Of a DNA stretch of 64,000 bases, positions 35,464 through 45,724 are shown one piece after another. The notes under the pieces are model-generated. The model saw only the letters and a program-made list of their open reading frames with translations, had not been told where the DNA came from and searched no databases. The translations under genes were made by a program, and so were the position numbers. Source of the stretch: Gammaproteobacteria bacterium (GTDB lineage: Bacteria > Pseudomonadota > Gammaproteobacteria > Pseudomonadales > Pseudohongiellaceae); NCBI GenBank assembly GCA_029253585.1, contig JAQWZF010000026.1:186001-250000 (forward strand). The letters are read 5' to 3'. How positions within the stretch are numbered: the first letter of the stretch is position 1; the number at the start of each line of letters is the position of its first letter.

Positions 35464-36768
35464 ATGACAGCCAATCAGGCATTCAAGTCCAGGCAAATCG
35501 CAACTAGCTCCCGCGGCGATACATCCGCCCTAAACCCACTTCCAGATACCAACGCCGAGCCACTGCGGCAAAGACCCCCTGCTTTCGAGAAAGACCCATT
35601 AACGGGGCTGCACCGCCAGGACTATCTGTGCCATGTCATCGATCACTGTCTCGCACAAGGTCGCAAGCGAAAGATAAGGGCCAGCCTTGCCCTGCTGCAA
35701 CTTGAAAACTTCTATGAAATTCGCTTTTGGGTTGGCACCCCGGAAGCCGACCTGCTGTTAAGCGAAATCGCACGGCTGCTTAAGAAGACACTGCCGAAAC
35801 GCGTGCTGCTGTGCCGCTGTCCCAACTACGAATTTGCGGCGCTAATGCTCGCCGAGTGCAACGTCAATGCCGGGCTGATAACCGACATGTTTAAGCAGGC
35901 CCTGCTAAGAGCAGTTGCACAGACCCTGCCCAGGCAACTAGCGCTCAAGTGCGGCGCTGGCCTTGCAGCACAAGAGCCGAATATACCGTCCTGGCCCGGA
36001 GTCTTTGCCCGCGCGAGGCACAACCTATGGCTTAGTCTTCGGACTAGAGAGCTGCCCGCCCATCTTCACTCTATCAGTGCAGAAACTGCCCTTAGCCAAC
36101 TGCGCTCAATCGAGGCAGGCACAGAACTCCAGCTTAGCTTTCAAGCACTGGTAAATTTCTCACAGGACTCACTGCAACACTACGAAGTACGCTGTCTGCT
36201 TTCGCCCAATGACGAGAGCCTGCCAAACTACTTGCTCTTCGAAACCGCTGTCAGGAATGCCCGCGGCAAGCAACTGGACCGCCGTATTCTCGAGCAGGTG
36301 ATTTCCCTGCTTGTCGAGGGAAGCAACTGTGAGCTGCGGCTGCTGGTAAATCTTAGTCACAATTCTCTGGTTAGCAGCGACTTCCTGATCTGGATTAAAG
36401 AGAGGCTGACAGCAAATCCGGTCATAGCCACACAGCTGATATTTCAGATCAGCAAGACAGACGCGCTCGTTGTCCAACACCATCTGAGCGTCTTCTGTGA
36501 GGCCATGACGTCTGCGGGAATTAAGATATCCCTATCCAATTTTGGCTGCACTCCCGACCCGCTGCGCTATCTCTCTCTTGTTCCCGCTAGCTTCGTGAAG
36601 TTGGATAGCACAATCTTAAGTAAGATCGATATCAACCAAGAAAGCTTGGGCAATCTGCATGCAATGATCTCGGCGCTGCACGAGCTACAGATCAAGATAG
36701 TTGCACCACTGTTAGAACGACCCCCTATGCTTCCATTGCTATGGCAAGCCGATGTCGATTTTCCGTAG
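35464..36768 (+). CDS. FimX-like degenerate GGDEF-EAL protein, C-terminus cut by an amber codon
   Basis: The 434-residue frame has a degenerate GGDEF domain (about 40-200) where the GGDEF position reads C-P-N-Y-E-F124, and a degenerate EAL domain (about 215-434) where EAL reads E241-V-R. It has no N-terminal membrane span, REC or PAS domain. Degenerate partners of this sort bind c-di-GMP rather than make or break it. FimX in Pseudomonas lies in the same gene neighbourhood. The frame stops at TAG (36766-36768) after WQADVDFP. Reading on in phase gives GNCLHRPSPSMDFEF... to TGA at 36841-36843, which is the normal end of EAL domains (V-D-x-x-Q-G). A single C-to-T change in a Gln codon explains it. 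The truncated protein lacks its last strand or helix. Confidence 0.75.
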   Translation: MTANQAFKSRQIATSSRGDTSALNPLPDTNAEPLRQRPPAFEKDPLTGLHRQDYLCHVIDHCLAQGRKRKIRASLALLQLENFYEIRFWVGTPEADLLLSEIARLLKKTLPKRVLLCRCPNYEFAALMLAECNVNAGLITDMFKQALLRAVAQTLPRQLALKCGAGLAAQEPNIPSWPGVFARARHNLWLSLRTRELPAHLHSISAETALSQLRSIEAGTELQLSFQALVNFSQDSLQHYEVRCLLSPNDESLPNYLLFETAVRNARGKQLDRRILEQVISLLVEGSNCELRLLVNLSHNSLVSSDFLIWIKERLTANPVIATQLIFQISKTDALVVQHHLSVFCEAMTSAGIKISLSNFGCTPDPLRYLSLVPASFVKLDSTILSKIDINQESLGNLHAMISALHELQIKIVAPLLERPPMLPLLWQADVDFP

Positions 36769-36878
36769 GGAAATTGCCTGCACAGACCATCGCCATCAAT
36801 GGACTTTGAATTTGTCGAGTCGCTCACAGTGAGCTTTCATTGATATTGGCAAGGTGCTGACGCACAAACTGATTGGGG

Positions 36879-38357
36879 ATGGGCCTAGAGACTGATATTC
36901 TTAAGCCTAGTAGCCATCGTAATTCACCGAATAGAGTGGTCGTGTTGCAAGAAGATCTTTCGAATAAAAACTCTCCCGTCGCAGCAACCTCGGCGCCTGC
37001 CAAAAAGAATTCTCAGATATCGCGGAAATTCGCTTCCGCTGTCTGTCTGCTTTTGGTCCTCGCGATGTGTATATTCTGGCTGATCAGCAACTACAACACG
37101 CAGAACCTGTTATTACAGCAAGCCGACAGCCTAGGCAATACCCTGGCACAGCAAACCGCCACGCAGCTGACGGAGCTAGTGTTGGCAAACGACTTAATCA
37201 GTATGAACGTTTTTCTTGGGGGCCTTGCCAGAAACTCAAGCATTAACGAGATCGCCGTGGTAAATATAGATAACGAGGTCATCGCGGCGGCGAGAAGCGA
37301 AGCGCTAGAGCCGAGAACTCTAATTTCTCTGCCTATCCCACTGAGCCGAGTCGAAACCGACTACCTGGCACCGATTACTGTCGCCGATTCCACCGCGGGC
37401 TTTGTACGCCTGAGTCTTGATCTAAGTTACATCGAAGCCGGCATCGTAAACAACTTATTGTTTGTGGTGGCAGCGACCGTATTACTGTTAATTGTAGCCG
37501 CCACGCTTATCACTACCTACTTTCAATACCTGGTTAGCTTTCCTGCGAACCTGCTCGCCTTTGCCATTAGCAATATTCGTAAAGGCGAGATTGAGACCTG
37601 CCCCGAGCCCAAAGATCTTAATGAGATAAGTATGGCGATACGGCAGTTCAATGCCACCGCAGAATTCTTGGCGCAGAACACCTTCCTCGATAATTTTGGC
37701 CATAGAAAACCTGAGACTAGCCTGGAAGAGTTCGGCGCTAAATTTGGAACACAGGACGTCACTATCTTATCGATTAAGATGGCAAATTTTCACTACCTCG
37801 CCTCGACGCTCAGCGAAGTCACCTTGGTTAATCTTTTAAATAAGTATTATTTTCTCGCGGGCAAGGTCGCACAGCTTTATAACGGAAGCGTTACTTACTG
37901 CGCAGAAGATGAAGTAGTCATCAATTTTGCATCGGAGCAATTGGAGGAAGAGCAAGCCTTCTATGCGATCTGCTCGGGACAATTATTCCTGCAATTAGTG
38001 GGCGATCTAAACGATATTGAAGGTGAGCACATCGCTGCAAAATTTAAACTCGCCGTGCATAGTGGTCAAGCGGTTAGCGGCTTGTATTCGCCGGTAACCC
38101 AGGAGAAGAATAATCTGACGGGTAAGACGCTAGACATCACTCGGATAATCTGTGATGAAGCGCCAAATAATTCGCTGTTAATCAGCGAGCGCTGCTTCAC
38201 CCATGTTGGGGCTGGCACTCGAATAAATGCCGAAGAGTATTCCGTCGTCGATGACGATATGCAGATAATAACTTATCTGAGTAATGAGCCTATGTCAGAC
38301 TACCAGCTATTACTGGAGCGACAGGCCATACAGCTAGTTACGCTGTATACCGATTAG
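36879..38357 (+). CDS. AhpA/YtjB-type membrane protein with HAMP and cyclase-like domain
   Basis: The product (about 492 residues from the ATG at 36879; a TTG two codons upstream is also in frame) has a membrane helix near 50-70 and an extracytoplasmic sensor region resembling YtjB/AhpA (TLAQQTATQLTELVLANDLISMNVFLGGLARN). A second membrane helix lies near 190-212, then a HAMP-like stretch. The C-terminal domain resembles adenylate cyclase (VTILSIKMANFHYLASTL, then LNKYYFLAGKVAQLYNG, then FKLAVHSGQAVSGL). Some catalytic metal positions look unconserved, so activity is uncertain. It is convergent with parC, the neighbourhood it also has in Pseudomonas. The start codon is uncertain because no strong ribosome site is visible. 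Confidence 0.7.
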   Translation: MGLETDILKPSSHRNSPNRVVVLQEDLSNKNSPVAATSAPAKKNSQISRKFASAVCLLLVLAMCIFWLISNYNTQNLLLQQADSLGNTLAQQTATQLTELVLANDLISMNVFLGGLARNSSINEIAVVNIDNEVIAAARSEALEPRTLISLPIPLSRVETDYLAPITVADSTAGFVRLSLDLSYIEAGIVNNLLFVVAATVLLLIVAATLITTYFQYLVSFPANLLAFAISNIRKGEIETCPEPKDLNEISMAIRQFNATAEFLAQNTFLDNFGHRKPETSLEEFGAKFGTQDVTILSIKMANFHYLASTLSEVTLVNLLNKYYFLAGKVAQLYNGSVTYCAEDEVVINFASEQLEEEQAFYAICSGQLFLQLVGDLNDIEGEHIAAKFKLAVHSGQAVSGLYSPVTQEKNNLTGKTLDITRIICDEAPNNSLLISERCFTHVGAGTRINAEEYSVVDDDMQIITYLSNEPMSDYQLLLERQAIQLVTLYTD

Positions 38358-38374
38358 GCTCATCGCATCCGATT

Positions 38375-40648
38375 CTAGTTGCTCACCGCTTCACCCTTCG
38401 AAATTACCTCAACTCTATCGACGTTCTGAAAGCCTCGCGGCAACTTGTTTCCACGGCGTCCCCGCTCACCCTTATAGTGCAGCAGATCGGCTGGTTTAAG
38501 ATTATGATGGCGTTTCCCAGCGTGTACGGTCAGTATGTCGTCTTCGCTGAGCACAGTGAGTGCGACTATGAACTCGAGACGGTCCGCTACGCGGCCGGGA
38601 GGAATGCTAATGATCTTGTTGCCCTTGCCTTTCGCCAGACGGGGCAGCTCAGAGATTGGGAACATGAGCATCCGGCCTTCATTGGTAATGGCGACAATCA
38701 GATCCTTCTTATAGTTATCTACCATTCTTGGAGCCAAGACCTTACCGCCCTTAGGAGGCCTGAGCACGGCCTTGCCCGACTTGTTCTTGCTGATCAGATC
38801 GCCAACTTTGCCGACGAAGCCGTAGCCGGCGTCGCTCGCCAGCAGAACGTCTTTGTCATCGTCGCCGGTCACGACACCCTCGAAAGTAGCGCCAGATGGT
38901 GGATTAACCTTTCCTGATACCGGCTCACCCTGGCCTCGTGCCGAAGGCAGGCTATGGGCCGCTAGAGAGTAGGCGCGCCCTGTGGAATCCATGAATATGG
39001 CTAACTGGTTGCTCTTGCCCCTTGCCGCAATCTTGAAGGCGTCTCCGGACTTGTATTGCAAGGAAGCCGGGTCGACTTCGTGGCCCTTCGCCGCCCGCAT
39101 CCAGCCGCGTTCGGATAACACGATTGTCACCGGCTCGGTAGAGATTAACTCGGTTTGGCTAAAGGCCTTTGCCTCTTCTCTCTGAACTATCGGTGTGCGT
39201 CTGGCATCGCCAAACTTGTCTGCGTCCGCCTTAATTTCGCCCTTGATGAAAGTCTTTAGTCGTGCAGCCGAAAAAAGCAATTGTTCCAGGGTCTTTCTTT
39301 CTGCCGCTAATTCTTTCTGTTCCGTCGTTATTTTTATCTCTTCGAGCTTTGCCAGTTGACGCAACTTCAATTCGAGAATGGCCTCTGCCTGTCGGTCGGA
39401 GATCTTGAACTTCTTGATCAGCGCAGGCTTTGGCTTGTCTTCCTTGCGGATGATCTTGATGACTTCATCGATATTAAGAAACGCGATCAGCAAGCCATCG
39501 AGGATGTGCATGCGGTCGATGATCTTGTCGAGGCGAAATTGCAGACGTCGTCGTACTGTCTCGGTACGGAACTGTATCCATTCCTTCAGTAGGCTGGCGA
39601 TGTCTTTTACTTGCGGCCGCTTATCGATGCCAATCATATTGAAATTGACGCGGTAGTTTTTCTCGAGATCTGTAGTCGAGTACAGATGAGACATGATGGC
39701 ATCGATGTCAACGCGATTTGATTTCGGTACTATGATAATGCGAGTCGGATTCTCATGATCCGATTCGTCACGAAGGTCCACCACCATGGGCAACTTCTTC
39801 TTCTGCATCTGTGCAGCAATCTGCTCAAGCACCTTGGCGCCGGAAACCTGGTAGGGCAATGCGTTTATTAGAATCTCGCCGTTATCTTTGACGTAGGTTG
39901 CACGCGCCTTCAACGAGCCACGGCCAGTATTGTATAGCTCTTCGATCTCACTCTTCGGCGTGATCAGCTCCGCCTCTGTCGGATAGTCGGGCCCCTTAAT
40001 AAACTTACAAATATCTTTGACCGTCGCCTTGGGCTTGTCCAACAGGTGAATACAGGCGGCCGCCACTTCTTTCAGATTATGAGGAGGGATATCGGTGGCC
40101 ATACCGACGGCGATGCCACTTCCACCGTTAAGCAGAACGTTGGGTAGTCGCGCAGGCAATACCTCTGGTTCTTCCAGGGTACCGTCGAAGTTGGCTTTCC
40201 ATTCCACCGTGCCCTGACCCAGCTCGCCCAGCAGCACGTCGGCATAGCCTTGCAGTCTCGATTCGGTATAACGCATGGCTGCGAAGGACTTCGGGTCATC
40301 CTGCGAGCCCCAGTTGCCCTGGCCATCTACTAGTGGATAACGATAGGTAAACGACTGCGCCATGATCACCATAGCTTCGTAGCATGCCGAGTCGCCGTGG
40401 GGGTGAAACTTACCGATAACATCACCGATGGTTCGAGCTGATTTTTTAAATTTGGCACTGGCCTTCAGTCCCAATTCGGACATGGCATAGACAATGCGAC
40501 GCTGCACAGGCTTTAGACCGTCGCCTATATTCGGCAGCGCACGATCGTTAATAACGTACATTGAGTAATTCAGATAGGCTTGCTGCGTATAGGTTTTTAA
40601 CGCAATCTGTTCGACGCCATCTTCACTGATTGTGATTTCTTCGTTCAT
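38375..40648 (-). CDS. parC: DNA topoisomerase IV subunit A
   Basis: The 757-residue protein cuts and rejoins DNA to decatenate chromosomes. The active-site tyrosine is Y127 in SFAAMRY127TES. The quinolone-resistance region reads GKFHPHGDS87ACYE91AM, with the wild-type Ser and Glu found at E. coli positions 80 and 84. The C-terminal blades are shorter than those of GyrA and lack a clear GyrA-box, which supports ParC. parE lies 62 bases upstream on the same strand. The gene is convergent with the cyclase-like gene. Confidence 0.97.
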   Translation of the reverse strand: MNEEITISEDGVEQIALKTYTQQAYLNYSMYVINDRALPNIGDGLKPVQRRIVYAMSELGLKASAKFKKSARTIGDVIGKFHPHGDSACYEAMVIMAQSFTYRYPLVDGQGNWGSQDDPKSFAAMRYTESRLQGYADVLLGELGQGTVEWKANFDGTLEEPEVLPARLPNVLLNGGSGIAVGMATDIPPHNLKEVAAACIHLLDKPKATVKDICKFIKGPDYPTEAELITPKSEIEELYNTGRGSLKARATYVKDNGEILINALPYQVSGAKVLEQIAAQMQKKKLPMVVDLRDESDHENPTRIIIVPKSNRVDIDAIMSHLYSTTDLEKNYRVNFNMIGIDKRPQVKDIASLLKEWIQFRTETVRRRLQFRLDKIIDRMHILDGLLIAFLNIDEVIKIIRKEDKPKPALIKKFKISDRQAEAILELKLRQLAKLEEIKITTEQKELAAERKTLEQLLFSAARLKTFIKGEIKADADKFGDARRTPIVQREEAKAFSQTELISTEPVTIVLSERGWMRAAKGHEVDPASLQYKSGDAFKIAARGKSNQLAIFMDSTGRAYSLAAHSLPSARGQGEPVSGKVNPPSGATFEGVVTGDDDKDVLLASDAGYGFVGKVGDLISKNKSGKAVLRPPKGGKVLAPRMVDNYKKDLIVAITNEGRMLMFPISELPRLAKGKGNKIISIPPGRVADRLEFIVALTVLSEDDILTVHAGKRHHNLKPADLLHYKGERGRRGNKLPRGFQNVDRVEVISKGEAVSN

Positions 40649-40710
40649 TGACTTCTCGGTTTACTAATCTTCGGTAAATTTGTTTAGGCGCAACTACTTT
40701 GCTTGAAATA

Positions 40711-42633
40711 TTATTCGGCAAAGTCCGCGTGACTGCCGCTATCTTCCAGCCAGGCTTTTCTGTCTGCGGACCGACCCTTGGCGAGCAATAGGTCCATCAT
40801 CTGAAAGGTGCTGGTTTTTTTCTTCGCTGCTGGATCTTCTTCCAGTGTCAGCTGTACCAGGCGACGCGTGTCTTTCGCCATTGTTGTTTCGCGCAGCTGC
40901 AAGGGGTTCATCTCACCCAGACCCTTGAAGCGCTGCACATTCACCTTGGCGGTTTTCTTCTCCGCCGCGATTCGATCGAGGATGCCATTCTTCTCGTCTT
41001 CGTCCAGCGCGTAGAAGACTTCCTTGCCTACGTCGATACGAAACAGAGGTGGCATAGCAACGTAGATGAAGCCGCCTCCAACCAGCGGCCTAAAGTGTTT
41101 AACGAATAGGGCACATAGGAGCGTGGCGATGTGCAGTCCATCGGAATCGGCGTCGGCGAGTATGCAGATCTTGCCATAGCGCAGGCCATCAATATCGGTT
41201 GTTCCCGGGTCTACACCCAGCGCAACGGCCACATCGTGCACGGTCTGCGAAGCTAGAATCTCGTTGGAGTCCACTTCCCAAGTATTGAGAATTTTGCCTC
41301 GCAGCGGCAGTATCGCCTGAAACTCACGATCTCTCGCCTGCTTCGCGGAACCCCCCGCGGAGTCTCCCTCTACAAGGAACAGCTCACCCGACATGACATC
41401 CTGAGTTGAGCAGTCGGCCAATTTTCCAGGCAGTGCCGGGCCAGAGGTAATCTTCTTGCGGGCGACCTGTTTGCTAGCCTTGAGTCGTACCTGCGCGTTA
41501 CTAATACAAAGCTCGGCAATAGCCTCCGCCTCGTCGGTGTGCTGGTTCAACCAGAGGCTGAATGAATCTTTGACCACACCGGCAACGAACACGGCACATT
41601 GTCGTGAGGACAGTCGTTCTTTCGTTTGACCGGAGAACTGCGGGTCTAGCAACTTCGAAGAAAGCACGTAGCAGCACTTGTCCCAGACGTCGTCTGAGGT
41701 GAGCTTTAGCCCGCGGGGCAGCAGATTCCGAAACTCACAGAACTCGCGCAGTGAATCGAGTAGACCCGTACGCAGACCGCTGACGTGGGTTCCACCCATT
41801 GGTGTCGGAATCAAGTTTACATAGCTCTCGCCGGTTATCTCTCCACCTTCGGGTAGCCATTGAATCGCCCAATCTACCGCCTCGTCGTTGCCCTGCACGG
41901 AACCGAAGAAAGGATCCTTCGGCAGGGTCTCGTAGTCTTCCGTGGCCTGAGTTAGGTAATCGATCAAGCCGTCCTCGAAGCACCATTCCTCGCTCTGCGA
42001 CTTCTCCTCGCTTACCGTGTTGTCCACGAAGCTAACGCGTAGACCCGAGCAGAGAACTGCCTTGGCCCGAAGTACATGTTTGAGGCGAATGATCGAAATC
42101 TTGGGCGAGTCAAAATACTTCTCATCGGGCATAAACTTGACAGTGGTGCCTGTGTTTCGCTTGCCAACAGTATCGATGACCTTCAACTCTGTCGCTTTCT
42201 CGCCACCCTTAAATGACATTGAGTAGACTTTGCCGTCGCGCCTGACTATTACTTCCAGGTCTTTGGACAGCGCATTTACTACCGAAACGCCAACTCCGTG
42301 TAATCCCCCAGAGTATTGGTAGTTCTTATTCGAGAATTTGCCGCCGGCGTGAAGTCGGGTAAGAATGAGTTCGACACCACTGACTTTCTCGCCCTTGTGC
42401 TTGTCGACTGGCATACCTCGACCATCATCGCTCACCTCAACCGAACCGTCTTTGTTCAGCTGTAGCGAGAGGTGGTTCGCGTGGCCTGCCAGGGCTTCAT
42501 CTACGCTATTGTCGATCACCTCTTGAACGAGGTGATTCGGACGGGTTGTATCGGTGTACATGCCGGGCCTTTTTCTCACCGGATCCAGGCCGGTAAGTAC
42601 TTCGATGGCATCAGCGTTGTAGGTATTACTCAT
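40711..42633 (-). CDS. parE: DNA topoisomerase IV subunit B
   Basis: The 640-residue GHKL ATPase has the N-terminal NADAIEVLTGLDPVRKRPGM, the ATP-site helix VIDNSVDEALAGHA, the DDGRGMPVD loop and the GLHGVGVSVVNALS lid. The TOPRIM block LVEGDSAGGSAKQARDR coordinates magnesium for DNA cleavage, and a DADSDGLHI motif supplies further acidic ligands. It pairs with the parC gene just downstream. The upstream gap to yqiA is 86 bases, so nudF to parC may be read as one long operon. Confidence 0.97.
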   Translation of the reverse strand: MSNTYNADAIEVLTGLDPVRKRPGMYTDTTRPNHLVQEVIDNSVDEALAGHANHLSLQLNKDGSVEVSDDGRGMPVDKHKGEKVSGVELILTRLHAGGKFSNKNYQYSGGLHGVGVSVVNALSKDLEVIVRRDGKVYSMSFKGGEKATELKVIDTVGKRNTGTTVKFMPDEKYFDSPKISIIRLKHVLRAKAVLCSGLRVSFVDNTVSEEKSQSEEWCFEDGLIDYLTQATEDYETLPKDPFFGSVQGNDEAVDWAIQWLPEGGEITGESYVNLIPTPMGGTHVSGLRTGLLDSLREFCEFRNLLPRGLKLTSDDVWDKCCYVLSSKLLDPQFSGQTKERLSSRQCAVFVAGVVKDSFSLWLNQHTDEAEAIAELCISNAQVRLKASKQVARKKITSGPALPGKLADCSTQDVMSGELFLVEGDSAGGSAKQARDREFQAILPLRGKILNTWEVDSNEILASQTVHDVAVALGVDPGTTDIDGLRYGKICILADADSDGLHIATLLCALFVKHFRPLVGGGFIYVAMPPLFRIDVGKEVFYALDEDEKNGILDRIAAEKKTAKVNVQRFKGLGEMNPLQLRETTMAKDTRRLVQLTLEEDPAAKKKTSTFQMMDLLLAKGRSADRKAWLEDSGSHADFAE

Positions 42634-42719
42634 TAATTTTTTCTCACTGCATTTGTGCTTCTATGGAGACCGGAAGAGGTATTGGGAAGCATCATATTTA
42701 TCGGCGATCCAATAGTATT

Positions 42720-43322
42720 TTATCGCTGATTCTCGCTAATTCTTAATAGGAAAAAGTCAAAAATAGCGGGCAATTCCTGATCGAAATTGTCGTAGCTATG
42801 GCTGCCATTCTCTCGCACTACACACTGATCGTCAGGAAACTTTTCAGTCGCCTGCCTATAGTCCAGTGTTTCGTCTCCGGTCTGCAAGAAGACTTTGAAA
42901 TTCGACGGATTTGATAGGCTAGCCATATCGATCTGCCTTAGCTCATCGATGTGCTCTCTCGTCACAACATGCACCTCGTCTGAGTAGTAATTGTGCTTTT
43001 CACCCAGGTGAGACTCCCATAAGTCGTAGGGCCGCACTGCAGGATTAATGAGTACCGCCGGAGCTTGATAGAACTCCGATAGATAAGTGGCGTAGTATCC
43101 GCCTAGCGAGCTGCCCATCAACACCAGGTTTTCGGGGCTTAGCTCCTCTACCAGAGCCTTTAGCTGCGCTATTGTCCGAGCGGGCCCATCGCTCAACTGA
43201 GGAATCGCGATTCTTTCGCCAAGGCCAAGCTCAAGACAATAGGCCAGGGTCTGCTGAGCCTTAAGAGACTGGGGGGAACTCAGAAATCCATGAAGATAGA
43301 GGACATACGGTTTATCAGGCAA
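42720..43322 (-). CDS. yqiA: YqiA/YcfP family alpha/beta-fold esterase
   Basis: The 200-residue hydrolase has LYLHGFLSSPQSLKAQ near the start and the nucleophile elbow G70-S-S72-L-G-G. The acid region is LQTGDETLDYRQA, and the histidine is in ENGSHSYDNF. YqiA esterases are small cytoplasmic acyl-ester hydrolases that sit next to cpdA and parE in many Gammaproteobacteria, as here. The gene follows cpdA after 24 bases. Confidence 0.93.
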   Translation of the reverse strand: MPDKPYVLYLHGFLSSPQSLKAQQTLAYCLELGLGERIAIPQLSDGPARTIAQLKALVEELSPENLVLMGSSLGGYYATYLSEFYQAPAVLINPAVRPYDLWESHLGEKHNYYSDEVHVVTREHIDELRQIDMASLSNPSNFKVFLQTGDETLDYRQATEKFPDDQCVVRENGSHSYDNFDQELPAIFDFFLLRISENQR

Positions 43323-43346
43323 ATTTTACTAAATCTCTATCGAATA

Positions 43347-44174
43347 TCAGTAGCCGGGGCTATTATAGTCAGCTTCGAATATCTCACCCGACACTCGTCT
43401 AACTTCTGACTCTATGCTTCCGTCCGCATACAGCTGAAGGGACCTATAGCCGGGGTTCACTCTATCCAATGAGAAACTAGTGACCTTCGGTTTGAATTGT
43501 ATACAGGTTGAAGGTGTGCAAAAGCATCGAACGCCTTCATGTTTGAAATCGAGTTCTTGATGGATGTGGCCATAGAGAACACACCTGACTTTCGAAGACA
43601 TCTTAATGATGTCGAAGAATTCTTGCCCGTTCTCAAGACCGATATCTCTCATCCACGCTGAATTTCCAGGCACCGGATTGTGATGCATAGTCAGGAGACA
43701 GTGATCAATAGTCTCGTCCTGTTCTGCAGCACGTAATACGCTTCTTAGAAATATTAGCTCTGTCTTGTTGAGCTTTCCATGCGCCTGACCCAGGATGCTA
43801 GAGTCGAGCAAGATGATAAGCCAGTTATTTAACTGCGCCGTCTTCTCGCCAGTCTCGGTTCCCCCCGCTATTCTACTCATGACTTTAGCGCTATCGTGAT
43901 TCCCAGGAATCCATCGGAAGGGCGCGTCTAACTTAGCGACGGTATCGAGAAAATTCTGATAGGCTTTTTCTGATGCGTCTTGTGCGATGTCGCCAGTGGC
44001 AAGCACTAGATCAATCTCTTCCTCGTTTTGCTTTACCAGTTCGATTACGTGATTCAAGGTCTCATTGGTATTCATCTTCAATAAGGTGCCTGAGGGCTTA
44101 CCGTAGAGATGAGTATCAGTGACCTGAGTAATCTTAATTGGGTTCTGTGTAATCAATGAGGTTATGACTGCCAT
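43347..44174 (-). CDS. cpdA: 3',5'-cyclic-AMP phosphodiesterase
   Basis: The 275-residue class III cyclic nucleotide phosphodiesterase has all the metallophosphoesterase motifs: QVTDTHLYG (D-x-H), LATGDIAQD, WIPGNHDSA (GNHD), LTMHHNP and LYGHIHQE. It hydrolyses cAMP and so may tune CRP-dependent expression. The gene lies in the conserved parE/yqiA/cpdA/DUF1249/nudF set, between yqiA (24-base gap) and DUF1249 (18-base gap). Confidence 0.94.
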   Translation of the reverse strand: MAVITSLITQNPIKITQVTDTHLYGKPSGTLLKMNTNETLNHVIELVKQNEEEIDLVLATGDIAQDASEKAYQNFLDTVAKLDAPFRWIPGNHDSAKVMSRIAGGTETGEKTAQLNNWLIILLDSSILGQAHGKLNKTELIFLRSVLRAAEQDETIDHCLLTMHHNPVPGNSAWMRDIGLENGQEFFDIIKMSSKVRCVLYGHIHQELDFKHEGVRCFCTPSTCIQFKPKVTSFSLDRVNPGYRSLQLYADGSIESEVRRVSGEIFEADYNSPGY

Positions 44175-44192
44175 TGACGATTATTATTAATT

Positions 44193-44753
44193 TTAAATGA
44201 TGCCCAGCAATTCGGTACTTCTGCCCACTTTAAGACTATGGGTCAACCACTCACCGAGAAACATATTCACCTGCATTTTTTCATCCGAATGGTACATCTG
44301 CGCATTCGGCTGTGGATATCTAGGCTGAAGATTATTGTGCCCCTGGTAGGAAACTACTTCAGCTGTACTCGCATCATGATAGACACGAACCAACATCGAA
44401 GGGTTCGTCATCCATTTCTTTAAAACCGGCTTCTGCCGAATTTCTAATGTTGTGGTGTACTTAAATGCCTCGACGATTTCAATTTCTACGGTTACTTTTT
44501 CACCGAAACTGGTCTCGTCGGCAATACAGAATTCAACGAGCAGACCTACCAATAATTTTTCAGGCTTACTACTATTCTTAATCTCGTCTATGATGTGTTT
44601 ATCACACCCAGTATTCTCGAGCAGCGCTATCTCCGCAAACGATCTATTGCGATAGGCTTGTAAGTGTGGCACCAATTTAAGCAGCCGAATATAGTTGGCA
44701 TCACATTCCGCCATCTGCTTGATTAGATTTACCCTGTAGCTACTCTTTGCCAT
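44193..44753 (-). CDS. DUF1249 family protein
   Basis: The 186-residue protein matches DUF1249 in YRVNLIKQMAECDANYIRLLKLVPHL and the later EIVEAFKYTTTLEIRQK and VRVYHDASTAEVVSYQGH blocks. Its constant place between nudF and cpdA in Gammaproteobacteria supports the identity. The function is unknown. It has a terminal FLGEWLTHSLKVGRSTE segment. At about 186 residues it is slightly longer than the usual 140-150. Confidence 0.9.
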   Translation of the reverse strand: MAKSSYRVNLIKQMAECDANYIRLLKLVPHLQAYRNRSFAEIALLENTGCDKHIIDEIKNSSKPEKLLVGLLVEFCIADETSFGEKVTVEIEIVEAFKYTTTLEIRQKPVLKKWMTNPSMLVRVYHDASTAEVVSYQGHNNLQPRYPQPNAQMYHSDEKMQVNMFLGEWLTHSLKVGRSTELLGII

Positions 44754-45003
44754 TTCATCTCAGAGCCTAAATCAGATCTGCCATGGGCAAATCTCCGCTC
44801 TTTCTATTTAAATGATTGAATTTCGATAAAGCTTAAACTATTTTCTTTCAGCGCCTCTTCGACTTGACCTAAGGTTGTTCAATTGTAACGTTTTAGGACC
44901 TTTTTGCGAGCCAATTGACCCCGCAATGACCCAGAAGTGCTCAACAAATGCCTAAATAGCGGTTGCCGAAGCCCTAACTGCCTGAATTATAGGATGTTAG
45001 GCG

Positions 45004-45624
45004 CTAAATCCAGCGATCCAGCAGCTCCTGACGGTGCAGCCGTAGCCACTGTAGCGCGATGATGGTCATTGCATTGTCAATCTGGCCACGCTCCAGCATC
45101 GCGATAGCATCGTCGTAGCTTAGCAGCTGGACCTCGATATCTTCATGCTCATCCATCAGGCCAAAGACACCACCGGCATTACTGCTGTCGATACGCCCGC
45201 AGAAAAGAGTGATTTTTTCGTTGCTGCCGCCCGGGCTATTGTAATATTCGCAAATACTTATGAGTTCGGTGGGAACACAGTTCGATTCCTCTTTGGATTC
45301 GCGCAGGGCGACCTGCTCCGGCGGCTCACCGTGATCGACCATGCCTGCTACGATTTCCAGTGGCCATGAGCTGCCCTGCTCGCCGAGCATGCCGATGCGG
45401 AATTGTCGTACGAATAGAATTCTGTCTAAGATCGGATCAAATAGCAGCACACCGACGGCGGGGTCTTTTAGCTGTAACTCTCGCTTGAAGAATTCGCTCC
45501 ATTCGCCTGAAAAGAGGCGGTGGCGCAGCTGAATGTGTTCGATGCTCAAAAAGCCATCATGAGCGAGATGCCTGGAGATTATCTCCACGTCATCGTCCCC
45601 GAAAGTTTTTCGCTTTTCGCTCAT
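45004..45624 (-). CDS. nudF: NUDIX hydrolase, ADP-ribose pyrophosphatase type
   Basis: The 206-residue protein has a NUDIX box in its centre, GEPPEQVALRESKEESN, fitting the G-x5-E-x7-R-E-x2-E-E-x-N pattern loosely. Upstream blocks are FFKRELQLKDPAVGVLLFDP and ILFVRQFRIGM, and after the box comes YNSPGGSNEKITLFCGRID, all as in ADP-ribose pyrophosphatase. It removes ADP-ribose and related nucleotide sugars. The gene lies at the head of the cpdA/parE run, 250 bases from DUF1249. Confidence 0.92.
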   Translation of the reverse strand: MSEKRKTFGDDDVEIISRHLAHDGFLSIEHIQLRHRLFSGEWSEFFKRELQLKDPAVGVLLFDPILDRILFVRQFRIGMLGEQGSSWPLEIVAGMVDHGEPPEQVALRESKEESNCVPTELISICEYYNSPGGSNEKITLFCGRIDSSNAGGVFGLMDEHEDIEVQLLSYDDAIAMLERGQIDNAMTIIALQWLRLHRQELLDRWI

Positions 45625-45724
45625 TGGCAGGGCAGCCTTGTCTTCACTAAACTAACATTGAAAACGCAGCTGCATTTTGGGTGACTTCTAATTTTGCTTG
45701 ATTGTAGATAAGCTGCGTTGCTGG

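Noticed and set aside
40370-40420. Quinolone-resistance change in ParC
   Set aside because: The Ser and Glu of the resistance region are both wild type.
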